Part shown: positions 1 through 11,700 of the stretch, one piece after another
Layout of the letters: each line of letters begins with the position of its first letter
How positions within the stretch are numbered: position 1 is the stretch's first letter
Assembly: GCA_028554795.2 (NCBI GenBank)
Contig: CM068839.1
Span: 18,438,043 to 18,502,042 of the forward strand
DNA: 64,000 nucleotides
Origin: Sinohyriopsis cumingii
Lineage: Eukaryota > Mollusca > Bivalvia > Unionida > Unionidae
Direction: 5' to 3'
The notes under the pieces: model-generated
Told to the model about the DNA's origin: nothing
Database searches by the model: none
Seen by the model: the letters and a program-made list of their open reading frames with translations, nothing else
Translations under genes and position numbers: made by a program

Positions 1-289
1 TGGTCAGTAATGCTGTGGCCGGGGCGGGAGGGAATGAGGACCTATCTGAGCGATTACCCTAATAAATGGTGCCATTCAACGCAAACTGGAAAAAGTCAGA
101 GAAAACTCGAACAAGGGAAATTTGGACAAGGTGACTAATTTCCCTGCTAAAACGTGTATCTTTCAGAGCAGGACGTGCACAACTATAGAGGTTTTGCATG
201 GAACAAACAATTGTCGTTTGAAACTGACCGCAAGAACGTGAAGACTGGCTTTTCTCCATAAAGGTTTCTTTTGTGTGTTTATTTTTAAA
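1..289. other. No gene recognised
   Basis: AT-rich DNA with short GC-richer patches at the left edge. A minus-strand open frame at 59-259 matches nothing I recognise and has no domain signature, so I do not call it a gene. Confidence 0.5.
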
Positions 290-560
290 AATCTGTTACT
301 AAAATACTATTTTGATTTTGTATTTTTAATCTGTTACTAAAATACAATTTTGATTTTTTATAAATCTGTTACTAAAATACTATTTTGATTTGTTGTTTTT
401 TTAAATATGTTGCTAAAATACTATTTTGATTTTGTATTTTGTTTAAATCTGTTACTAAAATACTATTTTGATTTCGTACTTTTAATCTGTTACTAAAATA
501 CTATTTTGTTTTTATATTTTTAATCTGTTACTAAAATACTATTTTTGATTTTGTTATTTT
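290..560. repeat. Short minisatellite, about 34-43 bp unit, 7 copies
   Basis: The phrase CTGTTACTAAAATAC followed by a T-rich spacer recurs at about 292, 331, 365, 406, 449, 486 and 525. Unit length varies from 34 to 43 bp because the T-rich spacer varies, while the CTGTTACTAAAATAC core is nearly constant. Nothing suggests coding. Confidence 0.9.
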
Positions 561-705
561 CCAACAGATGTAGCTGAGTTTCAAGCGCAGTTAGAAATTG
601 TGCAATATTTAAATCGGTTTTCAGAATTCACTCTTGCCGAAAATTGTTCCAGCTCTAGGTTTTAGTTAGTACAGATATATATAATTGATAGTTTCGATCC
701 GTATG
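561..705. other. Spacer between two tandem arrays
   Basis: Unremarkable AT-rich DNA with no gene, separating the T-rich minisatellite from the 21-bp array. Confidence 0.5.
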
Positions 706-1090
706 GTTGCATCAACTTTACAACTGATTGCATCAACTTTACAACTGATTGCATCAACTTTACAATTGATTGCATCAACTTTACAACTGATTGCATCAAC
801 TTTACAACTGATTGCATCAACTTTACAACTGATTGCATCAACTTTACAATTGATTGCATCAACTTTACAATTGATTGCATCAACTTTACAATTGATTGCA
901 TCAACTTTACAACTGATTGCAATTGATTGCATCAACTTTACAATTGATTGCATCAACTTTACAACTGATTGCATCAACTTTACAACTGATTGCATCAACT
1001 TTACAACTGATTGCATCAACTTTACAATTGATTGCATCAACTTTACAATTGATTGCATCAACTTTACAATTGATTGCATCAACTTTACGT
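706..1090. repeat. 21-bp tandem repeat, about 18 copies
   Basis: The unit is GCATCAACTTTACAACTGATT. The main variation is CAACTG versus CAATTG, and one copy near 914-930 is interrupted. Because 21 is a multiple of three and the unit lacks stops in several frames, long open frames appear on both strands (for example repeated L-I-A-S-T-L-Q on +). These are artefacts of the repeat: they have no composition change, promoter or splice context. The array ends at ...CATCAACTTTACGTC near 1090. Confidence 0.95.
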
Positions 1091-1249
1091 CTAATAACAA
1101 GTCTTAGTCTACCTCTTGAAATTTTGTCATGGTTGAATTTATTTCCTTATTTCATACTTAACACACATCATTTATTTATTAATAAATGCTATTATTTCCC
1201 AATATATTCACATCCATTGTTAATATAAAAGTATACACTTAATCTGGCC
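1091..1249. other. No gene recognised
   Basis: AT-rich spacer between the 21-bp array and the LTR-like repeat. Confidence 0.4.
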
Positions 1250-2080
1250 AGATTGGCACTTAATGTCCGGTAATCTGTATAAATCGATAGATAATTTTGG
1301 TCACGATTTGTATGTGTATGGTGTTTTTGTAACTCTTGGTAAATTACTATATCTATATTATTAGTAATGTTTGTTCACGACTGTAAATTGTAGTGATTAC
1401 CTGTAAGGAAGATATTAAATAGCTGATTGCACACGGGTATATATTCTGTTTTAAGATATCACAGCGCGTGTAGATTGCGTATGATCTATATATAGATATC
1501 AAGCTCTAATAATAAAGCCTGAAGACATGTTTGAGGTCATTTCTCATTGGTTGGTGGGGTCAGGTGGGTTCTTAGAGGAATTAAAAATTAATTCCCATTC
1601 AGCAGGTTAGGTCGTGTGAATAGGTATTGTGACATTTTAGATTGAGCAGTGAGATTTGTCACATGTAGTATATATATTCCAATACATAGCCGTAACAGAC
1701 CCTATATAATGTTTAAAAGGAGTGAAATGAGCAATCAAATTCAGTCCTATTTTGGATTCATTCCTATTTCGGATTTTTATTTCGCATGTTTAAATCAGTC
1801 TGCAGATGTGTTTAATGTTGTGTTTAGATAATTTGAAACGAGACATTTATTAGAAACGTTAATTGGAATTAAAAAGTGCTCATTGGCCTAGAACAAAATT
1901 ATGGGATATATTGTGAGATATTCAAAGAAGTTCTGAACAATTCCATTATGCTACGTAAATCAGAGGATCTGAAATTCATTCGGAACATTGGACTTTATTA
2001 TAACTATTTAGAATTATTTTTGATTCAATTCTTAATACTGTATGTTCCTCTTACATTTTGATTTGATAACTTTGATAATT
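1250..2080 (+). mobile_element. LTR-like dispersed repeat, copy 1 (3' LTR part plus leader?)
   Basis: Several blocks match 46.6-47.25 kb in the same order and orientation. One is around 1548-1600 (GTCAGGTGGGTTCTTAGAGG, then AATTAATTCCCATT). Another is around 1873-1920 (AAAAGTGCTCATTGGCCTA). Just before the first block lie a TATA-like stretch (CTATATATAGATATC) and AATAAAG, the arrangement expected for the R region of an LTR. A TTGGTGGGGTCAGGTGGG run follows and could be a primer-binding region. No gag or pol is recognisable after it, so the element class is unknown. Boundaries are approximate. Confidence 0.45.
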
Positions 2081-2599
2081 ATATTATTTGTTAAGTTTTA
2101 CAAACCCTGTTTGTTTTGCTTGTTTCTGTTACTTAGTTTATGGCCGTAGAGTTGTAACATTAGCAATGCAACACTTACCTTTCACTGTGTGAATCAGTAT
2201 TGATATCTGGTTCCAATAACACATTCAAGACTAAACGGTATACTTCGAACCCGTAAACCTATGATAACAGACTGTTCTTCCAAAGGAAATCTTAAGTCCT
2301 ACGCGAAAGTTCTGGTGACCTATATTATTCCCATAATCGCTAATTTTATCAGCCAATTCTTACATGTTCGCGTTTTGGGAGACTGAGCAGTATGGCTACA
2401 GAGCATCAATATGTACGAACGATGTTATACAATATCAGATTTCTGAAAGCTGCATTTCCACTGGGTAATTCCAAGGTGACCAGAACATGACCCTTAAGAG
2501 GTCTCTGTCAGATCCTCACCTGGGAGAATGGAGACCTGATTTTAATCAGCTCGAACTTTCCATAATTTGCTTTTAAGATATTCTACTTGCTTTCAATTT
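2081..2599. other. No gene recognised; possible 5' part of the LINE
   Basis: No coding signal. The right half (2.45-2.6 kb) directly precedes the endonuclease frame of the LINE and may be its 5' region, but I cannot show this. Confidence 0.4.
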
Positions 2600-2639
2600 A
2601 GCTAACCTAATTCAAATCCCTATTAATTCGTCAACCTTT

Positions 2640-3390
2640 GTGTCATCTATCCAAGAAATACCTCTACGTATTGCATTATTCGATGCCCAGTCAGTAGGAC
2701 CACCGGAAAAGCGCACAAAAATAGTTAATTTTATCAACGAACAAAATGTTGACATATTCTTCCTGACAGAAACAAGGCTAAAAACATCAGGCGATGAACC
2801 CAAGTGTACGAATCTAACACCCACTGGTTACTCCATCAAGTCGTTCCTCCGTAATTCTCGCAAAGGTGGAATTGCTGTCATCACAAAGAGCTCCATGATA
2901 AAACAGCTTAACTATACCACAACATTCAATTTCGATCACACATCGTTTGAACTAATCCAAACCACACTCACACTGGAGCAAAGGTCAGTCCATTTTCTCT
3001 GCCTTCACCGCCCTCCTCCTAGTAGAAAAAACAAGCTAGCTGACTCTCTTTTTGGAGCAGTTTCCGAATCTCCTGGACTATGGAAATTCGATAGGTGGCA
3101 ACCTGATTATTCTTGGAGATTTCAACTTTCACTTTGACTGTCCCGGAAACTCAAATACATCAAAACTCATAGATTCCATTAATGTTTCAACCTCAAACAG
3201 TCAGTTAACCAACACACCCATAAACATGGTCACATTTTAGATTGGATTCTTCATAGACCTGATGATAACATTCTACGATCCTCCCTAGTATCCCATGAAC
3301 TTGCATCAGATCACCTCTGCATTATATGCCATCTTGACGTATCAATCCCTAACCCTCTGCCTTTATCTGATACTAAGAGAAACCTCCGTA
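2640..3390 (+). pseudogene. LINE endonuclease domain (fragment)
   Basis: The first frame (2640-3137) holds the N-terminal endonuclease motif of the exo-endo-phosphatase fold: the DAQSVG start, then VDIFFLTETRL with the conserved acidic T-E-T motif, then GGIAV. The GDFN motif (LIILGDFNFHFD) lies in the next frame (3052-3240). The HGHILDWIL and ELASDHLC (S-D-H) motifs need yet another frame after about 3230. So the catalytic motifs are all present but spread over three frames, which marks the domain as dead. In a living element it would nick target DNA to prime reverse transcription. Confidence 0.85.
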
Positions 3391-3411
3391 TGATAAATAG
3401 AACCAAAACTA

Positions 3412-4008
3412 ATGCACGACATCCAAGCTAACCTAACAACTTGCTTACTTCCTACCGCAGAACAACTCGATAACTGTCTGCGTTCATTGCTTGACAAACA
3501 TGCCCCAGCTACCAAGTGCAGAGTATCAATTCAAAAGTGTTCATGGTATAGCAGTGTTAGGGACGAGCTTCGCACTGCTAAAAGAGACCACCGTAAAGCT
3601 GAGAGGCTCTGGCTTTCCACCAGACTCACTATTCATACACAAATCTATGAAGCCGCTAAGAATAATGTCACAAATATAGTCCATGCAGCGAAATCAGCCC
3701 AGTACACTAAGATCATGGAAAGTTCCAGCTGCAAAGAGCTCTTCGAGATTACTAAGAAGCTAATGTCAAGGAACAAATCAACACCACTTCCAACTACCTT
3801 CTCTCCAGTTGTCCTTCCGGACATGTTTGCAAAGTTCTTCCGTGACAAAGTACAAACCATTAGAGATAAGCTTGACACCACAATTTCAATTGACTCGTCG
3901 TCACCATATAGTTCGGATACAGAATTTGAGCGGCAACCATTAGCAGCATTTGAACCTATATCTATGAATTTTTTACGTACAATCGTGATGAAGAGTGCAC
4001 CAAAGTAA
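3412..4008 (+). pseudogene. LINE ORF2 linker between endonuclease and RT (fragment)
   Basis: A 198-residue open frame, charged and helical in character (KRDHRKAERLWLSTRL, then SSSCKELFEITKKLM, then FAKFFRDKVQTIRDKL). This is the usual text between EN and RT in CR1/L2/Jockey-type elements. It ends at a stop just before CELDPIPTSLL, which begins the RT in the same frame, so this stop is a disabling mutation rather than a protein end. Confidence 0.75.
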
Positions 4009-4019
4009 TGTGAACTTGA

Positions 4020-4962
4020 TCCAATTCCAACATCACTGCTGCTTGAGTCCTTAGATCCAGTATTGCCTTCACTAACTGATGTTATTAATACCTCTGTCGC
4101 GTCCGGGGAATTCCCATCATTTTTCAAAACTGCATTGTAAAGCCTCTGCTGAAGAAACCAACATTAGACCATAACGATTTAAAGAACTACCGCCCAGTTT
4201 CTAATCTCCCATTCATATAAAAAAATCTTAGAAAAGGTTGTTCTATCCCAGCTTTTATCTCGTTCAAATTCAAACAGTCTTTTTAGCCATGTACAATCTG
4301 CATATCGCCCTTACCACAGTACTGAAACTACTCTTCTAAAAGTAGTTAACGACATTCTCTCTGCGTTGGATAGCGGAAAGATTACAGTCCTCACCCTCCT
4401 TGATTTGTCTGCAGCATTTGACACAATAGACCATGATATATTACTTCACCGTCTCGAGCATGTATTTGGCATTCATGATACAACCTTACTGTGGTTCAAG
4501 TCCTACTTGGTCAACAGGACACAAATTGTATCTGCAAATGGAATGCACTCCAGCCCGGTTGATCTATGTTGTGGTGTTCCACAGGGGTCTGTTCTTGGAC
4601 CTGTTCTCTTCATTCTGTACACTCAGCCGCTCTCAAGTGTCATAGATCATCATCCAGTGTCTCACCAATTGTACGCTGATGACACCCAAATATACAAATC
4701 TAGCCACCCAACTGAAGTTGATGCTATCATCCAAGGTGTAGAGAGGTGCATTTCTGATGTGAAATCAAGGATGACATGTAACAAGCTGCAGATGAATGAT
4801 GCTAAAACTGAGGCCATTCTGATCACAACAGAAAGACTTTCTCATTCACATCCTTTAAATCAAACAATAAATATCACCAACGCCAACATTAAATTCACAC
4901 AATCAGTACGAAACCTAGGTGTTATCTGGACAGTACTCTCACATTGCACCAACATGTCATGA
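4020..4962 (+). pseudogene. LINE reverse transcriptase domain (fragment)
   Basis: RT motifs in order: DPIPTSLL; NYRPVSNLPF (in a shifted frame near 4180-4210); AYRPYHSTETTLL; LDLSAAFDTIDHDILL (palm motif A with the catalytic Asp); CCGVPQGSVLGPVLF; and YADDTQIY (YADD at 4672-4683, catalytic Asp pair intact). The open part from 4366 to 4962 reads cleanly for 198 residues, but the upstream third is split by frameshifts. In an active copy this domain would copy the element RNA at the nicked target. Confidence 0.9.
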
Positions 4963-5015
4963 ACATATGCAAGGCTGCATATCTTGAGCTGAGAATATTC
5001 TCTTATGTTGATTAA

Positions 5016-5719
5016 ATCTGCAGGCTAAATATCATCAACGCTGTTGGCAAAGACTCTACGCATAGGAAAAGGCCTTCTTGCTGGCTTAGGTAATTTATTT
5101 GCAAGCATATCGTTTACTTTCGTTTGTACAACATATGTTTAAACTAATGCTTTTCATATGTGTTCTCTCATTTCTGCTGCTATGGTTGCCACCATCTCGT
5201 TAAGCATACGTTTACCACGTCATTTTCTCTCCTTTGGACGATCCCGAGAGCAAATATAATGTCGCATTGCCATGGCCAATTTTGATTATATAACTCTTCT
5301 TCAGAAAGTGGCTCATTATCAAGTTGTCCGAAGGATTACATGGACAAGTATATTTGTGTTCGCGGCTATCCAACCACCTTTTGACCCAGGAAATTGTCCA
5401 ACCGAAGAATGAAGATCAAAGATGCTGCTATATATTTTACGCATCTTGCACATAGTACAGAAGAATATAAGAATTTACGAATTCTTTATTTCAGACTACA
5501 AAGTCCATACCTCTAAATTAAAATATATTTAAAAAGTAAAAACATTGTAAACATAAAAGAACATATATCATACATACAAGTATACAGATACATTTAAAAC
5601 TATTAACTGTGCCAATTATCTTATTTCCTTGTTTACAAATACTGACATCATAGGGGCAGGCTAAATGGATCAAAATGTTTTGGTTTGCCGCAATCTGGTT
5701 CGTTCACGATCGCGACCAA

Positions 5720-5722
<3 letters not shown>
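5016..5722. other. No gene recognised
   Basis: Past the LINE end. Minus-strand frames around 5.0-5.45 kb show short protein-like stretches (for example WVKRWLDSREH) broken by stops. They might be transposase debris, but I cannot assign a family. Confidence 0.4.

Positions 5723-5758
<36 letters not shown>
5723..5758. repeat. (CA)n microsatellite
   Basis: About 18 uninterrupted CA dinucleotides. Minus-strand frames across it read as VCVCVC and are artefacts. Confidence 0.95.
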
Positions 5759-5763
<5 letters not shown>

Positions 5764-5999
5764 CGTGGGAGACAATGGGATTTTGATTTTGGCAAACGGT
5801 AAGGAATGAGAAATGGGAGAAGGTACTGGTACCGGAACAAATTCTTGCGAAGAGAGAAAATCCGCTAAATCCCAATTAAAATCGTTCTCTACTGGAAGTG
5901 GGACTTCGTTTGCTTTGGTAGTCACTGCTGTGCTATCACTCCTCGTCTCCACAGGCGGTGCACCTCAATTCATCGTTTTCGTAGTTTCCGTCATGTTCT

Positions 6000-6065
6000 A
6001 ACTCTCTCGCATCGATTTAAACCGAACAGATGCTAACGCAGCTATATAGGGAATGTGACGTCACA
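6000..6065 (-). promoter_or_regulatory. Possible promoter: CRE palindrome plus TATA-like box
   Basis: On the minus strand the perfect cAMP-response-element palindrome TGACGTCA (about 6058-6065) is followed by CTATATAG, then about 45 bp later an ATG near 5998 opening only a 9-codon frame. A second TGACGTCA lies at about 6769-6776. The local GC content is higher than in the surroundings. Whether a gene starts here is unknown; the minus-strand frame that follows runs into the CA microsatellite and has no recognised domain. Confidence 0.2.
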
Positions 6066-6679
6066 TGTAGCTCTCTTCGGATCGGAAGACAGACTCCACA
6101 CTGTGACTGAACTTTTTAACGCGTGTTAGGATTGGCGAAAGAAGTCAATTCGTTTCGATCCGCTCTTCGTCTATAAATAACCAATGTTCACCACATTGCA
6201 TTCACCTGTTCTCGTCACAAGATGTGGACAAACGTAGCATCGTCTACTCTCATATCGTCGATGCTGTTTAACCCAGATTATCCCGTGTATGTCAGATGAG
6301 CATGGATTATCACCATGATCGCCGATACGACCCTTTGGAAACGAGGAATCTATGCGGAGAGGCAATGCTGTCTGAAGCGAGTGTTAATCTGCGGTCCTGA
6401 TGTCAGACGAAGTTTGAGGAAGATAAGAAGAGTCGTACGATGCACTCTATGTTAACTGGATGGTGTTAACAAATAACACCAAAGGCCCTTTTCAGGGCTA
6501 CTCATATGTCTAGAAAAGATGCTTATTCTCTCTTGCCTAAAAATATTTTTAGTCGGTTGTATAGTTTATAGTGTTTGTTTGAGAGATTTATGTAGATAAA
6601 TCTATATATGTGTATGCCTTTGTTTTTAACTGTGTTTCTTAGTCTGTTTCTGTTGTGTTTGTCCCTATAATAGCGTTAT

Positions 6680-6935
6680 TCAGGTCAACCCCTTGCAACA
6701 ATGTTCCTCCCAATTGAGGTCAGCCACTTGCAACATTGTTGCCATTGTTTCCCCAGTGTCCAGTACCGTGACGTCACCCCTCGTCGCTAGACAGTCACAA
6801 TACATTGCCCCTATACATCTCAAAGTTAAACTTCCCTTGTCGCCAGGGTATCCCATCAATATTAAATTTCCCTTGCCGCCAGGGTACAAAGCCACTATTT
6901 TAACATTTAGGTCCCACTGTCACTAGGGTATCCAC
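6680..6935. repeat. Short degenerate internal repeats
   Basis: CTTGCAACAATGTT near 6693 recurs as CTTGCAACATTGTT near 6728. Three units with CCCTTG(T/C)CGCCAGGGTA or a variant occur near 6833, 6870 and 6910. Each of these contains the partly self-complementary CCCTTG/CAGGG pair. This block lies at or just left of the start of R1 copy A. Confidence 0.55.
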
Positions 6936-8760
6936 ACTCACTACTCATACACCTCACCTTTAAATTAAGAAATTGTACGGTACTAAAATAAGAAACTATC
7001 CCTTGCTGCTTTAACGGACCGGCTAGGTAAAAGCACAGCGAGACCTTACATGAATTTATTATACTCCCTGTGGTTCCCCGTCAAACTTCTTCTGTTGCTG
7101 TCGAAGTATATAAGCGTGTTTATGTAACCTCAATTTGGTTATTCCGTGATATCTATAGGTGGCGCTCACCAGATAATATGTACTTTTGAGAGAGTGACGT
7201 ATGTAAGGTGAAGTAGTTCGCATTTAAAACATGCACAGTGGAGAGAATGTTTGCGTACCTCTATGCTACATTAATGTAATGTGGATGATATTTCTTTTGG
7301 ATATTGTACTTTCGGAAATTTTACATGATTTAAGCACACTGCTAACTAAAATGACTGCTCCCTTGTGTTAAAAAATCAGTCTAAATTAGTCTAAAGTACA
7401 CTATATAGAAGCAGCTATTAAAATAGGGAAAATGAATTTTGCCAGACTAGACAATGCCAGCTTCTGAAAGTGCAATGAATGAATTACCAAATATATAAAA
7501 TGTAAAAAAAAGTTATCGGCTCTTTTTTATACAATTTACCTCTGAAGTTCAGGAAGTGAAAATGACCAAGTAGAGCTAGCACTTTTTTGAAAGATGTACA
7601 TTTGAAGTAAGGCCAAGCTGTATACTCTATAGCCCATAGTACACCCATCAATCATACACCAAAATAAAGGGAATTAAAGGTTTTTTGCATTATACCTAAG
7701 ATATACAAGGTCTTTTTTAAATAGCCAGTATAACCAGTGAGGAAAGCCGGGGACATTCTTTTTCTTTAAAATCCTAACCCTTATGCAAAATGCGAAACTG
7801 TATAGCGCCACCATAATTAGAAATACGGTTTTGTTAAATTAGGGGAAATAACTCTTACATATAACATCTCGTGCATTTAATGAATTGCTTCCCTACAAAC
7901 TATACGTCCGAAGATATATATATATATATTATCTCACCTAAGATAAAGAAATACTTAAGATTCCATTGATCTGAGTATAGGGCTATTTCTAATGCAAAGT
8001 TTAGTACGTTGGGGACGGTATTCTGATGGAGAAGAAATGGCTACAAATTATTGGTATAGTTATGTACCATTTGTTTCAATTAAGTATCATGTGAACTTCA
8101 CAGTGTATGCGTGTGTGTGTGTGTGTGTGTTTGAAAGAGTAACTCATAATAAACAATTCTACACATTTATGTGCACAGAATTTAATAATGTAGTGCACAG
8201 CAATATGGAGTATTTATGCACTGAACAAGAAATGACTCTGACATTTATGAATAATCCGTTTGATGGCTATGAGAAGCGGATTTTGTCCAAATCTTTGAAC
8301 ATAAGCTGTTTTTCAGCACATCCTGTTGGCAAATAAAACACATTTGTGTCCCTCCTGAACAGCCTTCACGGTATCTCTTAAACAGGCAGGGAAGACTGAT
8401 GTACAATCCATTAGAAGCATTTTATGACGAAGACAATGACACATCTGTGCATGTATTGTTGTTATGATAATAATAATAATAATAATAATAATAACAGCAA
8501 TAATAATAACAACAGCAATAATAATAATAATAATGAGACAATATTCAACCACAAACACAATGATCATCCCCAAAATGAATAGACTAGAGTATGATCATAT
8601 TCTCTGCTCATGTGTTGTTAAATAATGTACATCTATGTATCAGGTCAAATGTTCTGGACAACAACTGGTAATTGTATTTTCCATACTATACTCATTTATA
8701 AGTTTTGAGTTTAACTCTCTCTATTTAATTCGTATCCTTCTAATGGCTTCAAGGCAAACT
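6930..8760 (+). repeat. Dispersed repeat R1, copy A
   Basis: Aligns collinearly by eye with 27.5-28.75 kb. Shared blocks include AACGGACC...ACATGAATTTA (about 7013 and 27634), AGAAATACG (about 7817 and 27786), TCTCGTGCATTTAATG (about 7867 and 27826), TTTCAATTAAGTAT (about 8072 and 28035), and TTCTGGACAACAACT(G/T)GTAATTG (about 8652 and 28653). The part near 6.93-7.07 kb also matches 36.8-36.96 kb. No transposase or RT is visible, so this could be a non-autonomous transposon or part of an unrecognised element. It contains a (GT)n at about 8110-8130 and an ATAATA run at 8467-8535. Confidence 0.7.
8467..8535. repeat. (AAT)n microsatellite, interrupted
   Basis: AATAAT repeats with CAGCAA/CAACAGCA interruptions, inside R1 copy A. 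The same position in copy B (28487-28543) also carries (AAT)n, so the microsatellite belongs to the repeat family. Confidence 0.9.
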
Positions 8761-11700
8761 ATACAAAATGTAAGTGTGTGCTCTGACATTTTCCCGTTAT
8801 GTTTATTTGGTGAAAGGAAGTATGTGGAAACTCATTCCCAAAAGACACTGAATATGTATGATGAACATGGTGTTATTGGACAATAGATGACACTGAAACA
8901 GTTACGGACAAAACAGCATTGGGATATGAGTTGTAAGATATTTATTATTGTGTAAGAAATACACAAAACGATACTTAAGGATCTAGAATCCTCCGGATTG
9001 TTGATAGTGTGCCATCAATTACCACGAATATACACATTACAATGCACAATATATATTCTGCACTGTGGTGCCTTGCACTTTAAGCCACAATATGTAAATA
9101 ATTGCGACATGTCTAATATTTTGTTTACATCCTATCAAACAATTTAAAAGGAAGTAACAATCACGTTAGTGTAAAGTTAATGAACAATTGTTAAAATTTA
9201 AGGGTAATATTATGGTTTGCTTGTGATAATTACGTCATAAAATATAACAGAGATCACGTGATATGATGAACAGTGAATACACTATGGTATAAAGGCTGTT
9301 ATAATTGGCATACACCTAGACAGTTGGCTATGAAGTAAGTATACCCATATGTAGTGGCATTAATTAAACCTTCAAAGATGGATAAAGGATAAAAAGGTAC
9401 ACAAGTGCAGAAAATATGATGAGCGGTGTAAGGTTAATGGAGATAATGACCTAGATGGGGTTTTACTGCAATGTAAATGAAGCAGCATGGTGACATATGG
9501 ACCGTAACTCTTACATTCTATCCTCGAACATTTACACCCTGCCCTATTTCCAAGGCACTTATTACATTAAATTAATGTTAAATTATTTGTTTCGTTAGTT
9601 TGGATTTAATTGTTAGCTTCACACCCCACTCCACCCACCCACCCCCACACACACGCACACACATAACTCTTCGACTGAGTTGTTCTCGAGTATCAAACAG
9701 CATACATGTGTTTAATTAGAATGCAGGTAAAATGTTATGATCTACTTCAAGAAGATAATTTCATTATAATAAATAAATAGTTTTCAATAAATAAATAAAT
9801 ACATTAAATACTCCTATATATTGAGGAAACTCTAAATAAAATCATCACGTATCTCACATACAATGTCGGATGGAAATCCAACTAATGCAATCCATTGCAA
9901 TGCAATCATTTTTTCCCAAAGTTTTTTGAGCTATTTATGTTCACACCCACCCACCCTCAAACAGTTAGTGAAAATCAGCAGAACTCTACATGTTGTACCC
10001 CATTACAAACCAATACCAAACGAAAATGTGGAAATGATGTTAAAAAAGGCCTATGAAGCCAGAAACACGTAAGTACAATATGGAAATGAATGAGCACGAA
10101 AACAATGTATTATCCCCACAATTACTTACTTTAAGAATTATAATACATAGGACCTTACAATGGTAGTTCCTTCTGGACAGCAACACCTAACATCTGTGAC
10201 CTTGAAATTAACTCAGAGAACAGCGCAAAATTATTTCTGCACAATATGGAGTTTTTGGAATGCATCCTATAAGTAGTCATACATCGGTTCCATCTTTACT
10301 AATAATGATGGTGATATTGTATAATAACGAATTTATGAATGTAGTATTAAAAATGTAACACGTGACATATACTACGAAACTGATTATTACTACATTCAGT
10401 GGTTACGACATATATCAGAGATGTCTTTTCTTCCTGGTAAACTGTTTAGAACAAGGAAACAAACATTTTGGTGCATTCAGCATACATATCAGTTAGAAAT
10501 AAGAAAACTGTTATAATACTTTCAAACTTAGTTTCTCTAGTGACTTTTAAGTCTGGTTATCACTGTCTCACCTCTTGTGAACTATTACACAACTGATATA
10601 AACCACTCACATACCTTTATATTCAAGAGTAGATTGGAGTTTAATTTCGTGTATGTCGTTAATAACATTTTGAGAAAATTTGTGACATTATTCAACTAAA
10701 ATTATCATATTATTAGAAGTAGTTTATTAGCGAATTCCTCAATTTTTCTCTAATATCGACTAAACGCTATCCTTAGTAAAATAAACTAAAGCTGTTGGTC
10801 CCAAGTGACATGTCAAGTGCATAGAGTCTATGCAGGGGATGGTAACAAAAATCATGATGGTACAGAAGATAATGAAGATCACATGATGGCGAGATCAGAG
10901 AATAGAAGAGATTCTTACAAACAAGACTATGGTGAGCTGACAATACTCTTTTCACAATGACACATTCATCCCCAGATAAAGTAACACTACTTAAAGCTTC
11001 AAAGAAATACCCAAACCTAAATCAAACCATTTCAAATACGTCATTAACACGAGTTGAAAATTACTTTTAGAGACTTCAAACGCCTCAGCTTTGGTTTTTT
11101 CAAACTAAAAGATAAGTGCGGTTGTTTGTTTGTTATTGTTTGTTTGTTGTTTTTTTATTTATTTATTTATTTTGTTCGAATTTAGCGTCTGTGTGTTGCT
11201 TGGGCTTTTAAGCCATTAATCACGTGGAAACCAACGAAAATAAGAAGCAGATCGCAAATTTGATCATATTTTAAAATTTGAAAATGTACTGTAATTATTA
11301 TTATTTTACCACGAACATGTATTCATGACATACTTATCCATCTAAATTCATGTCACCAAAACAAACTAACATTATATTCCTTGCATGCTGTCAATTTTTT
11401 AGTCCCAAGGAGATACTTGTTTCTCTGTTAGAATAATATTATCAACCACTGACAACTTTTTTCTAATCAATAGCGTACCAAGGTAATATAAAAATTGTGT
11501 AAATATTTTGAAGCTAATTTCGTACCTGTTTTATCAAATAAATAGGTGTTCTGAAAATTGCATACGGAATTAAATCCATGATGTCCAAATTTAGCAGATA
11601 AAATGTTGTCTAATAAAACAATATCCTCTTTTGCTTCAGATTATTGTATGCATGCATATGTGTGTATGTGTGTGTACGTGTGTGTACGTGTGTAGTTTCG

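Larger units (their letters stand above)
2600..5015 (+). mobile_element. Non-LTR retrotransposon, CR1/L2/Jockey group, broken copy
   Basis: The remains of one long ORF2 run left to right: an apurinic-type endonuclease (about 2640-3390), a linker rich in basic and acidic residues (3400-4000), and a reverse transcriptase (about 4020-4960). The frame changes near 3.06-3.14 kb, near 3.23 kb and near 4.1-4.4 kb. There is a stop after about 4008 and another frameshift near 4.92 kb, after which a few C-terminal residues (LHQHVMNICKAA) can still be read in a different frame. No 3' tail or target-site duplication was found; similarity fades by about 5.0 kb. The clade rests on the wording of the RT motifs only. 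Confidence 0.85.

Noticed and set aside
662..1228. Repeat proteins on both strands
   Set aside because: Frames exist only because the 21-bp repeat unit has no stops; there is no flanking coding signal.
5016..5450. Possible transposase remnants on the minus strand
   Set aside because: Short protein-like runs broken by stops; no DDE motif or terminal repeats could be placed.
5648..5952. Minus-strand proteins crossing the CA repeat
   Set aside because: The C-terminal parts are translated microsatellite; the N-terminal 50 residues match no family I know, so only a possible promoter is noted.
9863..10072. 69-residue ORF (MSDGNPTNAIHCNAII start)
   Set aside because: No recognised domain, splice context or repeat support; its length is expected by chance.
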